Origin: Clostridia bacterium
GTDB taxonomy: Bacteria; Bacillota; Clostridia; Oscillospirales; CAG-272
Length of the DNA stretch: 36,272 nucleotides
Assembly (NCBI GenBank): GCA_017518975.1
Contig: JAFWTH010000101.1
Coordinates: 1 to 36,272, forward strand
Direction of reading: 5' to 3'
Shown here: in pieces, positions 1 to 7,247 of the stretch
Layout: each line of letters opens with the position of its first letter
Position numbering within the stretch: the stretch's first letter is position 1
Notes under the pieces: generated by a model
What the model was told of the DNA's origin: nothing
Seen by the model: only the letters and a program-made list of their open reading frames with translations
Databases searched by the model: none
Program-made: the position numbers and the translations under genes

Positions 1-212
1 ATACTCTTCAGAACAAGATGTTCAAGAACAGTATGCGTACGACGATCAAAAAGTTCAACGCCGCGGTTGAATCGGGCAACAAGGAAGAAGCGGCGGCGGC
101 TTACCGCGCTGCCGTCAAGATCCTTGACCAGGCGGCCGCTCGCGGAACTATCCACAAGAACAACGCCGCGCACAAGAAGAGCCAGTTCACTCTCAAGCTC
201 AACCGTATGTAA
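1..212 (+). CDS. rpsT: 30S ribosomal protein S20 (5' end cut by window)
   Basis: This is the C-terminal part of ribosomal protein S20, which binds 16S rRNA early in small-subunit assembly. The frame is open from the window edge and reads T-L-Q-N-K before the Met at base 18. That matches the S20 region TLRNKMFKS, so the Met at 18 is internal and roughly the first 17-20 residues lie outside the window. The rest is lysine- and alanine-rich with the S20 pattern RTxIKKFxAAV near the front and GxIHKNxAARKKS-like residues near the end. It stops with TAA at 210-212 and is followed after 10 bases by a strong terminator, so it is probably monocistronic. Identification is from family pattern and is confident. 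Confidence 0.95.
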   Translation, partial: TLQNKMFKNSMRTTIKKFNAAVESGNKEEAAAAYRAAVKILDQAAARGTIHKNNAAHKKSQFTLKLNRM

Positions 213-222
213 TCAAAAAGAG

Positions 223-255
223 AATACCGGGATCGCACGGTCCCGGTATTTTTTT
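223..255 (+). terminator. Rho-independent terminator of rpsT
   Basis: A 10-bp perfect stem (223-232 with 241-250, AATACCGGGA/TCCCGGTATT) with an 8-base loop runs into a T tract ending at 255. It starts 10 bases after the rpsT stop codon. Confidence 0.93.
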
Positions 256-315
256 CACGGGCCGCCGCCTTCAGCGCAGAACGAAAAAGCATGGATTAAC
301 AATTTATCAAGAAAC

Positions 316-367
316 AAAAAATCCGTAGTTTTCATCTTCTTCAAGGTGAAAATCCTACGGATTTTTT
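316..367. terminator. Bidirectional terminator between rpsT and comEC
   Basis: A-tract, then ATCCGTAG (321-328), an inner TTTTCA/TGAAAA stem, CTACGGAT (355-362) and a T tract to 367. A-tract on one side and T-tract on the other let it work in both directions. It most likely ends comEC transcription on the minus strand and backs up the rpsT terminator. Confidence 0.8.
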
Positions 368-386
368 CATTTATATGCTTTTTCTA

Positions 387-441
387 TCGCCGTTTTGCCC
401 CTCGACGTACGCCAGTACGCCTCACGGGGCAAGAACGGCGA
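387..441. repeat. Long imperfect inverted repeat
   Basis: TCGCCGTTTTGCCCC (387-401) pairs with GGGGCAAGAACGGCGA (426-441) with one bulged base. The enclosed segment has its own CGTAC/GTACG pair (406-410, 415-419). It lies just past the comEC stop codon. No T tract follows on either side, so it does not look like a terminator. It may be another member of the intergenic palindromes seen elsewhere in the window. Confidence 0.7.
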
Positions 442-468
442 TTCTGCATCTGAATCCGACAGCCCCGG

Positions 469-2721
469 CTATTTCGAGTTATTATTCCCAAACGGTATCC
501 TGTAAGTCCCGTATCCGTCCTTGTCGCGCGTGAGGAACGTGACACCCGTGAGCTTCCCGTCGTCCGCCTCCGGCGCGGAGACAGCGACGGCGTCTTCGGG
601 GACTTCGTCCGGCGTCCTCGCTCTCGGATGAGTGCCGAATATCACGACGTCCGCCGAACGGACGGCGTCAAGTTCTTTCTCCGAACGCCCGGCAGAGGTC
701 GGCGAGAGATATACGACCGACGCGGAATCCGTCGATACGGAGAACGACGTGACGATATGAGAAGTCTTCTTCGGGGCGTAACCTCCGAGCGGCGTGAAGA
801 CTGCGCCGCCGAGCGCTGCCGTCTCTCCCTCCGGGGCGGAGTATTCGACGAGTTCCACTCCCCGCTCCGCGCACACCGCCTTTACGGATTCAAGAGCGTC
901 GCGCTCCTCGTCGCTCTGCGGCTCGGGAGCGAGAACGCGCCTGACCGTCGAGATCCCCGTTATCTTCCTTACCGCCGAGGCGTGCCTTGCGTGCGTATGC
1001 GTCAGGATATAGGTCTCGATCTCGCACGCCCCCTCCCCGCGCGCTACGTGAAGAAGACGTCTCGCGAAGGATACGGAGCCGGACGAATCGTCGATCAAGG
1101 AACAGTCGATCCCGCTTCTCAGAACGATCCCGTCGGAACTCTTGCCGAGAACGTACACGGCGTCCGCGGTCCCCGACCGCAGAAACGCCGTCGCCGCGAC
1201 GAACGAGACGAGGACGAGAACGGCCGCGGGCAGAGCGAACCGGATCTTCCTCGCTTTTCCGGACAGGAACGGCAGGGCGAGCGCAAGGATGAATATGACG
1301 AAAACGACGATCTCGGACGCCGCGCCCCCGGAGGACCACACGATGCCCCTCGCGCCGGAGAACAGTCCCCCCGCACGTGAGATCAGATCCTCAAACGAGT
1401 TGATGAACCACGCGAGCGGAGCCGCGGGGATCCCCGCCGACGCGGCGAGAGCGAAAATGAGCGACGCCCATAGATATACGGTTATCGCCGGGATGAATAC
1501 GAGATTTGAAAGAGGAGACACGACCGACACCTCGCCGAACACGAGCCACGTGACGGGAAGCGTGCATACGGTGATATATGCGGTCAGCTTCATCGAGGAG
1601 AGGATCTTTCCCCCGATCCTTGCGGGGAGCTTTCTTCTTTTCTCCGGGACGGCGGGCTTTTTTTCTCTCACGGTTCCCGAAACGCACGCGTATGCGGAGA
1701 GCAGGGAGAGCCACAGAGCGATATCCAGAACTGAGAAAGGATTGAGCGCGACGATCGCCGCGCCCGCGACGCCGAGCGCGGTCAGGTGATCGCTCCTCTT
1801 GCCGAAAAGACCCGCGACGATCGCGATCACGTGCATGAGAGAAGCTCTCAGCACCGATACCGAGAACCCGGTAAGAGCCGCGAAAAAGACGATAAAGACG
1901 ACCGAGACGATCCCCTTCGGGACTCTGCCTACCCCGAGCGAGTCGAGGAACGTCCCGAGAACAAATATAAGTACGGACAGATGAAGACCGCTGATCGCGA
2001 GAAGGTGGGACACGCCGAGCCGCGAAAAATCGCGCTTCAGGGTATCGGAAACGCCGCTTCTGTCGCCCGTCAGAAGAGCGGACGAAAGACCGGCGGCGGA
2101 TCTGGTGAGCGAACCGGAGAACCGTGAGTTGATAGTGCGCCTGATCGAATGAAGGAGTTTTGAGACGGAAAAAGAATCGTCGTGATAAGAATACACCGCC
2201 TCCGTCAGCTCGCCCGCCATCAGAACGCCGTCGGGCAGATACGAGGAGCGTTCGTTATACGCGCCCCCGTCGTCGAGCTTTGAAAAAGCGACCGATCCCG
2301 TGAGAACGTCGCCCGGAACGAATCCGCCGTCGTACGACGTGAGCGCGACGTCGAACCGGTCGTTCTCACCCTCGAACGACGCTCTGTATACGCCGAAGGT
2401 CTCGGATGAATAACGGGTCTCGTTTATCGTGATCCTGCCCTCCTCGGTCACCCCGTCGTATTTTTCGGCTCCTCCGAGCTTCACCCCGAACGCGAGGAAC
2501 GAAAGCAGAAACGCAAAAGCCGCCGCGAAGGCCGGGATCGCGGCGTTGCGAAAAACCGTTTTCTTCGTTGCGATCGCCGCGACTGCGGCGCCCGCGGCGA
2601 GGGTGCCGAGGACGGCTGCGGCTGCGGCGGATGCGGTCGGCGAAACGACCGACGCGGTCGCAGATATCAGAAGAAAAACGGCGCAGAACAAGAAAAGCGG
2701 ACGGCTCAATATGGCTTTCAT
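469..2721 (-). CDS. comEC: ComEC/Rec2 competence DNA channel
   Basis: A 750-residue polytopic membrane protein of the ComEC/Rec2 family, which carries single-stranded DNA across the membrane during natural transformation. The order is typical: N-terminal hydrophobic segments, a soluble beta-rich stretch (about 90-170), the competence domain with the hallmark HLLAISGLHLS (about 240-250) and many transmembrane helices, then a C-terminal metallo-beta-lactamase-like domain from about 530. In that last domain the usual metal motif HxHxDH reads H575-T-H577-A-R-H580, so the Asp is Arg. Start ATG at 2721, with a weak AGGG-type ribosome site and its own promoter upstream. Terminated by the hairpin at 316-367. 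Other competence genes are not in the window, so a working transformation system cannot be claimed. Confidence 0.93.
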   Translation of the reverse strand: MKAILSRPLFLFCAVFLLISATASVVSPTASAAAAAVLGTLAAGAAVAAIATKKTVFRNAAIPAFAAAFAFLLSFLAFGVKLGGAEKYDGVTEEGRITINETRYSSETFGVYRASFEGENDRFDVALTSYDGGFVPGDVLTGSVAFSKLDDGGAYNERSSYLPDGVLMAGELTEAVYSYHDDSFSVSKLLHSIRRTINSRFSGSLTRSAAGLSSALLTGDRSGVSDTLKRDFSRLGVSHLLAISGLHLSVLIFVLGTFLDSLGVGRVPKGIVSVVFIVFFAALTGFSVSVLRASLMHVIAIVAGLFGKRSDHLTALGVAGAAIVALNPFSVLDIALWLSLLSAYACVSGTVREKKPAVPEKRRKLPARIGGKILSSMKLTAYITVCTLPVTWLVFGEVSVVSPLSNLVFIPAITVYLWASLIFALAASAGIPAAPLAWFINSFEDLISRAGGLFSGARGIVWSSGGAASEIVVFVIFILALALPFLSGKARKIRFALPAAVLVLVSFVAATAFLRSGTADAVYVLGKSSDGIVLRSGIDCSLIDDSSGSVSFARRLLHVARGEGACEIETYILTHTHARHASAVRKITGISTVRRVLAPEPQSDEERDALESVKAVCAERGVELVEYSAPEGETAALGGAVFTPLGGYAPKKTSHIVTSFSVSTDSASVVYLSPTSAGRSEKELDAVRSADVVIFGTHPRARTPDEVPEDAVAVSAPEADDGKLTGVTFLTRDKDGYGTYRIPFGNNNSK

Positions 2722-2760
2722 AGTACGGTCCCTGTCGGATTGATTTGAGTTACCGCTATG

Positions 2761-2790
2761 ATTTTACCATTTGATGACCGTCCGGGTCAA
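2761..2790 (-). promoter_or_regulatory. Sigma-70-type promoter of comEC
   Basis: On the minus strand, TTGACC (2790-2785), an 18-base spacer and TAAAAT (2766-2761) lie 40 bases before the comEC ATG. The -35 misses consensus by one base, the -10 by one. Confidence 0.6.
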
Positions 2791-2799
2791 GGATATCCG

Positions 2800-3108
2800 C
2801 TACGTTTTATCGGGATCCGACAAAATATCGGATACGATCCCGGAGAGGGAGACCGGCGTGACCCCGCCTTCCGTCACGAGAGAGAAGACGCGCTCTGCGA
2901 AGCGTCTGTCGCGCGTCACGTCGAGGATTGATCCGCTGTCCGTTTCTCCGGTCCGAAGATCCGTAACGGAGGCGTGAACGGAGTACGCCGTCCCGAGTCC
3001 GTCCGCGCCGGGGTCTCCGCGAGCCGAGAGCGTGTACTCCGCGTCGAGGAATCCGCCAACGTTCCTGCTCGCTTTCCTGATGATCTTTTCTTCCGCACAC
3101 TTGTCCAT
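2800..3108 (-). CDS. DUF6514-like small protein
   Basis: A 102-residue protein resembling the clostridial family of unknown function DUF6514. Recalled family features are an N-terminal Y-T-L beta strand, a Y-x-V-x-A-x-V second strand, the phrase I-x-D-V/I-T-R-D-R-x-F in the middle, and a P-V-x-L-xx-I-V-x-D-x-L end. All have counterparts here. The start is set at ATG 3108: GGAG (3122-3119) stands 10 bases before it, and a TATAAT box lies further upstream at 3157-3152, which would leave the earlier ATG at 3150 outside the transcript. No signal peptide or membrane segment is seen. It sits upstream of comEC on the same strand, but comEC has its own promoter within the 78-base gap. The role is unknown. 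Confidence 0.7.
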   Translation of the reverse strand: MDKCAEEKIIRKASRNVGGFLDAEYTLSARGDPGADGLGTAYSVHASVTDLRTGETDSGSILDVTRDRRFAERVFSLVTEGGVTPVSLSGIVSDILSDPDKT

Positions 3109-3151
3109 ATCAGAATGACTCCGTATACGTCGTTCAAGGGAAACAGCCATT

Positions 3152-3157
3152 ATTATA
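3152..3157 (-). promoter_or_regulatory. Possible -10 box for the DUF6514-like gene
   Basis: A perfect TATAAT on the minus strand, 44 bases before the chosen start codon. No convincing -35 hexamer is visible at 16-18 bases, so this is tentative. Confidence 0.35.
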
Positions 3158-3341
3158 CACACGCCGCCTCGCGGAATTTGCCGTATCAGGAAATTCACGT
3201 CCGTTCGACCGCGTTTTATGAGATCCGACGCAGTTTCCAATATGCGTCAAATCGGGAAAAAGCAGGAAAAAGAGGGACTTTTTAAACTTTCGCGGACGGA
3301 ACTTTAATAAGTCCCGCGCAGCCGTTTCCGAAAGCGGCGCG

Positions 3342-3370
3342 TTGACAACGCGCCGCCGTCCGTATATAAT
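3342..3370 (+). promoter_or_regulatory. Perfect-consensus sigma-70 promoter
   Basis: TTGACA (3342-3347), exactly 17 bases, TATAAT (3365-3370). Both hexamers and the spacer match consensus. It precedes the CBM9-like gene by 37 bases. Confidence 0.93.
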
Positions 3371-3407
3371 TATTTGCAGAAAAAAAGCGTTTGAAACGGA
3401 GAGAAAA

Positions 3408-4010
3408 ATGAAAAGATATACCGTAAAGCTGGCGGATGATTTCGAACAAGCCGAGGTCGGACGGATCGAAGAGTCCCCGTGGGACTACGTAAAACCGCCG
3501 AGGACCGAATTCCGCGCGATCCGCGGGGAAGATGCGCTCTTCATTCAGCTGAAATGTTATGAAGAGGACCCGGTGGCGCGGGTCGGTTGCCGCCACGGCC
3601 ACGTCTGCAACGACTCGTGCATGGAATTTTTCTTCTCGCCGTGCGCCGACTGCTCGCTCGGGTATTTCAACTTCGAGGTCAACTCGAACCCGACTTATCT
3701 CTTCGATTACGGACCCGATTCCGGCGACGGACGGTTCCATATCGACGCCGACGAAGAGTTGAACGTGAAAGCGGAGCGCGGAGAGGACGAAACGGGGAAA
3801 TACTGGCAGATCACCGCTTCTTTCCCGTTTGAATTCATAAAAAGATACGCGCCGGGAGCGGACTTCTCACACGGCGCGGTGATCCGCGCCAACGTGTACA
3901 AGTGCGGGAAGACCGAACAGCCGGAGCACTACGCTTCCTGGTCGCCCGTCGGCACCCCGGGCCCGAATTTCCATATGCCTGAGTTCTTCGGGGAATTCGT
4001 GCTTGAATAA
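3408..4010 (+). CDS. CBM9-like carbohydrate-binding protein, cytoplasmic
   Basis: A 200-residue protein matching the stand-alone carbohydrate-binding family 9-like group. Visible marks are the D-S-C-M-E-F-F-F-S-P strand (about 65-75), F-N-F-E-V-N-x-N-P-T (about 87-97), a W-Q-I-T-A-S-F-P-F segment (about 131-139), and the C-terminal N-V-Y-K-C-G, H-Y-x-S-W-S-P and P-E-F-F-G motifs. Start ATG 3408 follows GGAGAG with good spacing; an in-frame TTG at 3342 falls inside the -35 box and is rejected. There is no signal peptide, so it should stay in the cytoplasm. No sugar-metabolism gene is next to it. The fold supports sugar or glycan binding, but the ligand and role are unknown. Confidence 0.82.
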   Translation: MKRYTVKLADDFEQAEVGRIEESPWDYVKPPRTEFRAIRGEDALFIQLKCYEEDPVARVGCRHGHVCNDSCMEFFFSPCADCSLGYFNFEVNSNPTYLFDYGPDSGDGRFHIDADEELNVKAERGEDETGKYWQITASFPFEFIKRYAPGADFSHGAVIRANVYKCGKTEQPEHYASWSPVGTPGPNFHMPEFFGEFVLE

Positions 4011-4034
4011 AGACGTATCTTCATTTTGACGTCC

Positions 4035-4130
4035 GTAGGGACGGCACTCTGCCGTCCGTACCTCAGAATTGATTTATGTGCGCCTGCGGGCGCGGATTTC
4101 AAGGTTCGGACCGCTGCGAGCGGTCCCTAC
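4035..4130. repeat. Composite inverted repeat, GTAGGGA family
   Basis: The left arm (4035-4061) reads GTAGGGACGGCA, 3 bases, then TGCCGTCCGTAC, a hairpin. The right arm (4104-4130), in opposite orientation, has the same flanks (ending TCCCTAC) with a different stem, GGACCGCT/AGCGGTCC. Between them is a third GC-rich hairpin (about 4080-4094). The whole is bounded by GTAGGGA and TCCCTAC, like a small non-coding element with terminal inverted repeats. The left arm recurs exactly, inverted, at the right edge of the window. Confidence 0.8.
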
Positions 4131-4157
4131 GGGCGATATCGATGAAGAGCCTTACCC

Positions 4158-4186
4158 GTAGGGAGCGATGCCCTCATCGCTCCGTC
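4158..4186 (+). repeat. Single GTAGGGA-family hairpin
   Basis: Same GTAGGGA...TCCGT flanks as the neighbouring composite, but with stem AGCGATG/CATCGCT. It is a third stem sequence within 150 bases on the same frame of flanks. Confidence 0.75.
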
Positions 4187-4212
4187 ATCAAAAACCGCAT
4201 TTCATTATTTCT

Positions 4213-4245
4213 TGAAACCGAAAGGGGCCGTCTTCCGACGACCCC
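4213..4245 (-). terminator. Terminator of the metF-metH operon
   Basis: On the minus strand, GGGGTCGTC (4245-4237), loop GGAA, GACGGCCCC (4232-4224) with one G-U pair, then a moderately T-rich tail. It begins 7 bases after the metH stop codon. Confidence 0.75.
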
Positions 4246-4251
4246 TCGTTC

Positions 4252-6639
4252 TTATTTTCCGTATATCTCTTTCGCGTACCCGACCGTTTCCATCGCGTCA
4301 CGACAGTACTTGTCCGCGCCGATCGCGTCCGCGTACTCGGCGGTCAGCACCGCGCCTCCCACGACGACTTTTACGCCCGGCGCCTTTTCGTGGACGAGCT
4401 TTATCGTCTCCTCCATAGCGGGGACCGTCGTCGTCATAAGAGCGCTCAGCCCGACGATGGCGACCCCGTGGCGGAGCGCCGCTTCAAGCACCCGTTCCGG
4501 CGGTACGTCGCGCCCGAGGTCGTAGACCGTGAACCCGAAATTTTCGAGCAGCGTCCTGACGATGTTCTTTCCTATATCGTGTATGTCGCCCTTGACCGTC
4601 GCCAGAACGATCCCGCCCTTTGACGCGCCCGCGCCGCGGGGCATTTTCTTTTTCACCTCGTCGAACGACGCGCCAGCCGCCTCCGCGCTCATCAGCAGCT
4701 GCGGAAGATACAGTTTCTTCTCCTCGAATGCTTTTCCCACGCGGTCGAGCGCGGGGATGATATACCCCTCGATGACTTCGAGCGGCGGCACGGTTTCGAG
4801 CAACGCGGCGGTCAGCTCCGCCGCGCGGGAGGAAAGGCCCGTCTCTATCGCCGCCGAAAGCGTGATATCGCCCGCCCGGACGGCGCTTTTTTCTTCTTTT
4901 CCGTCCTCCGCCGCGATATACCGCGCGAAGCCCGGGTCCGCGCCGGTCAGCGCGGCGTGAGAGGTGAAGACTCCCATCATCATATCCGAGAGCGGATTTG
5001 CGATAGCGGCGTCGAGGCCGCGCGAGAGCGCCTCCGCGAGGAAGACCGAATTGAGTCTGTCGCGTCCCGGCAGACCGAACGACACGTTCGACACTCCGAG
5101 CGAGACGGCGACGCCGAGCTCCCGTTTGATCAGCGAGACCGAATCGAGCGTCCTTTTCGCGGCGAGCGGATCCGCGCTCACAGTCAGAACGAGCGGGTCG
5201 ATCACGATATCGCGCTTCCCGATCCCGTATTCCGCGGCGCGGGATACGATCTTTTCGGCGATTTTGAGTCTTCCCTCCGGCTCGTCGGGGATCCCGTCTT
5301 CGTCGAGCGTCAGACCGATAACGACTCCGCCGTATTTCGCGGCGAGCGGAAGGACGGCGTCGAGGACCTCGTCCTTTCCGTTCACGGAATTGATGAGCGC
5401 TTTGCCGCTGTAGACCCTCAGCGCGCGCTCCATCGCGGCGGGGTCGGAGGTGTCGATGCAGAGCGGCAGGGAAGTGATCCCCTGCAGTCCCGTCACGAGC
5501 GTTTCGAGGACTGCGGGCTCGTCGATCTCCGGCAGACCCGCGTTCACGTCGAGGATATCCGCGCCGCGCTCCTCCTGTCTTACCGCCTCGTCGAAGATCT
5601 CGCCGTAATTCTCGGCGCGAAGCGCCTCTTTTATCTTCTTCTTTCCGGTCGGGTTGATCCTCTCGCCGATGACGGCGGGGCGCGGCCCGATGATGAACGA
5701 CCGCACGCCCGAGCAGACCGCGGCGTATTCTTTTTTCTCCGGTTCGGGGGGAACGGTCCCGGCGACCGCTTTCCCGAGTTTTAAAATATATTCCGGCGTC
5801 GTGCCGCAGCATCCGCCGACGGCGCGCGCGCCTTTTTTCACCATATCCGAGAGAAGGCCCGCGAACGTGTCGGCGGGGACGTCATATTCCGTTTTTCCGT
5901 CCTTGACGACGGGAAGACCCGCGTTCGGCTTGACGATCACCGGGACCGACGCGTATGTGAGCAGATCATCGACCACGCCGCCGAGCTTGTCCGGCCCGAA
6001 CCCGCAGTTGACGCCGAGCGCGTCGACTCCGAGTCCTTCGAGTATCGCGACGACGGTGAGCGGATCGGCGCCCGTGAGGAGTCGCCCCGTCTCGTCGAAA
6101 ACGCACGTTGCGAAGACGGGAAGAGAAGTCGATTCCTTCGCGGCGAGGACCGCCGCTTTCAGCTCGTAGCTGTCGTTCATCGTCTCGATCAGGATGCAGT
6201 CGGCGCCGTATTTCTCGCCGAGCTTCGCGACCTCGGAGAAGACGGAGACCGCTTCCTCGAAATCGAGGTCTCCGAGCGGCTTGAGGAGCCGTCCGGTCGG
6301 CCCCATATCGAGCGCGACGTACGGTTTTTTGCCTGTTCTTGCTGAAAACGCGTCCGCTTCCTCGCGGGCGAGCGTCACCGCGGCGCGAACGATCCCGTCG
6401 AGCGGGAATTCTCCGCCCTCGGGGAATTTCAGCCTGTTCGCACCGAAAGTGTCCGCCGCGATCAGATCGGACCCCGCTTCGAGGTACGAGCGGTGGACTT
6501 CGCGTATCGCGTCGGGATGAGTCAGCGCCCACGTTTCGGGCAGCTCGCCGGGAAGCAGACCCGCCGCCTGAAGGAGCGTGCCCGTCGCACCGTCGAGTAT
6601 TATCGCTCTGTCTTTAATTTCGGAAAACGGATTTCTCAT
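4252..6639 (-). CDS. metH: Cobalamin-dependent methionine synthase lacking the reactivation domain
   Basis: A 795-residue B12 methionine synthase that moves a methyl group from methyl-tetrahydrofolate to homocysteine. Domain order: homocysteine methyltransferase (1-295) with zinc cysteines C212 (GVNCG) and C277-C278 (GGCCGTTP); pterin-binding barrel (about 310-570, INPTGKKK); B12 cap (about 600-670); B12-binding Rossmann domain (about 675-795) with the DxHxxG motif GDIHDIGKN, H687 being the cobalt ligand. It ends there, so the AdoMet-dependent reactivation domain of the about 1200-residue E. coli type is absent and is encoded by the gene just upstream. Start: GAGG lies 7 bases before ATG 6639. 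An ATG at 6645 overlaps the upstream stop codon as ATGA but sits too close to GAGG. Either gives nearly the same protein. Confidence 0.95.
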   Translation of the reverse strand: MRNPFSEIKDRAIILDGATGTLLQAAGLLPGELPETWALTHPDAIREVHRSYLEAGSDLIAADTFGANRLKFPEGGEFPLDGIVRAAVTLAREEADAFSARTGKKPYVALDMGPTGRLLKPLGDLDFEEAVSVFSEVAKLGEKYGADCILIETMNDSYELKAAVLAAKESTSLPVFATCVFDETGRLLTGADPLTVVAILEGLGVDALGVNCGFGPDKLGGVVDDLLTYASVPVIVKPNAGLPVVKDGKTEYDVPADTFAGLLSDMVKKGARAVGGCCGTTPEYILKLGKAVAGTVPPEPEKKEYAAVCSGVRSFIIGPRPAVIGERINPTGKKKIKEALRAENYGEIFDEAVRQEERGADILDVNAGLPEIDEPAVLETLVTGLQGITSLPLCIDTSDPAAMERALRVYSGKALINSVNGKDEVLDAVLPLAAKYGGVVIGLTLDEDGIPDEPEGRLKIAEKIVSRAAEYGIGKRDIVIDPLVLTVSADPLAAKRTLDSVSLIKRELGVAVSLGVSNVSFGLPGRDRLNSVFLAEALSRGLDAAIANPLSDMMMGVFTSHAALTGADPGFARYIAAEDGKEEKSAVRAGDITLSAAIETGLSSRAAELTAALLETVPPLEVIEGYIIPALDRVGKAFEEKKLYLPQLLMSAEAAGASFDEVKKKMPRGAGASKGGIVLATVKGDIHDIGKNIVRTLLENFGFTVYDLGRDVPPERVLEAALRHGVAIVGLSALMTTTVPAMEETIKLVHEKAPGVKVVVGGAVLTAEYADAIGADKYCRDAMETVGYAKEIYGK

Positions 6640-6641
6640 TT

Positions 6642-7247
6642 TCATTCCTCGCAAATCCCGATTATCGCCGTGGTCGATTTCATCGGCGTCAGCATCATCG
6701 TCGCCGTAAGAAGGACGCCCGCGCGTCTGCCCGCGTCGGTGAAAGAGAGCAGATCGCGCTGGAAATCGAGCGGAAGATCCCCGAATCCCGGGGAAAATCT
6801 CGGTTTCGTCTTACCGTACCGCTCTTTTACCGCCGCGTTCAGCTTGTTCGCCGCGCCCTCGACTGCGGCGGAGGCGATCGCGTCGATCACCAGCGCGCGG
6901 GAGGGCGAAACGGCGGAATATTTCGATATCAGCCGGTCGATCCCCGCTCCCGCCGTTATCGCGAAAAGGACGGCGGAGGAGCACCCCGAGAGGTTTTTTG
7001 AAAGCGACCCGCTTTCGATCCCGCAAAACGAAAAACGGACCGTCGGCGCGTCGATCGCGACGTCCGACGTCCTCATCACGCCCCGTATGCGAAGGGCGTT
7101 TTTTACTTCTTTTAGACAATCGTCTATCAACGTCGTCAGAGTCCCGTCGGACTCCGCCCCCGCGCCCATGTAGCGCAGATACTCCCGAGGGGAGATCACG
7201 ATCTCGTCAGCGCCGTATGAGAACGGCTCGTACACGCCCGCCTTCAT
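6642..7247 (-). CDS. B12-dependent methionine synthase activation-domain protein
   Basis: A 201-residue stand-alone version of the MetH reactivation domain, which binds AdoMet and re-methylates oxidised cob(II)alamin. The family signature R-F-S-P-G-F-G-D-L-P-L (about 150-160) is clear, followed by R-x-A-G-V-L-L-T-x-x-M-M and P-M-K-S-T-T-A-I-I-G at the C terminus. The start ATG 7247 overlaps the metF stop as ATGA, and its own TGA lies at the metH start, so three proteins are translationally coupled in the order metF, activator, metH. The sequence can be read in frame further upstream, but that would run through metF and has no support. No electron donor (flavodoxin or reductase) gene is adjacent. 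Confidence 0.9.
   Translation of the reverse strand: MKAGVYEPFSYGADEIVISPREYLRYMGAGAESDGTLTTLIDDCLKEVKNALRIRGVMRTSDVAIDAPTVRFSFCGIESGSLSKNLSGCSSAVLFAITAGAGIDRLISKYSAVSPSRALVIDAIASAAVEGAANKLNAAVKERYGKTKPRFSPGFGDLPLDFQRDLLSFTDAGRRAGVLLTATMMLTPMKSTTAIIGICEE

Noticed and set aside
3342-3407. Upstream in-frame TTG start for the CBM9-like gene
   Set aside because: The codon lies within the -35 hexamer of the promoter, so it cannot be in the transcript.
4079-4251. tRNA or other RNA gene in the gap before metH
   Set aside because: The hairpins belong to the GTAGGGA repeats and the metH terminator; no cloverleaf or tRNA consensus is seen.
4484-5812. 442-codon second frame inside metH on the same strand
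   Set aside because: Extremely Arg-rich frame-shifted reading of metH; no independent ribosome site or domain.
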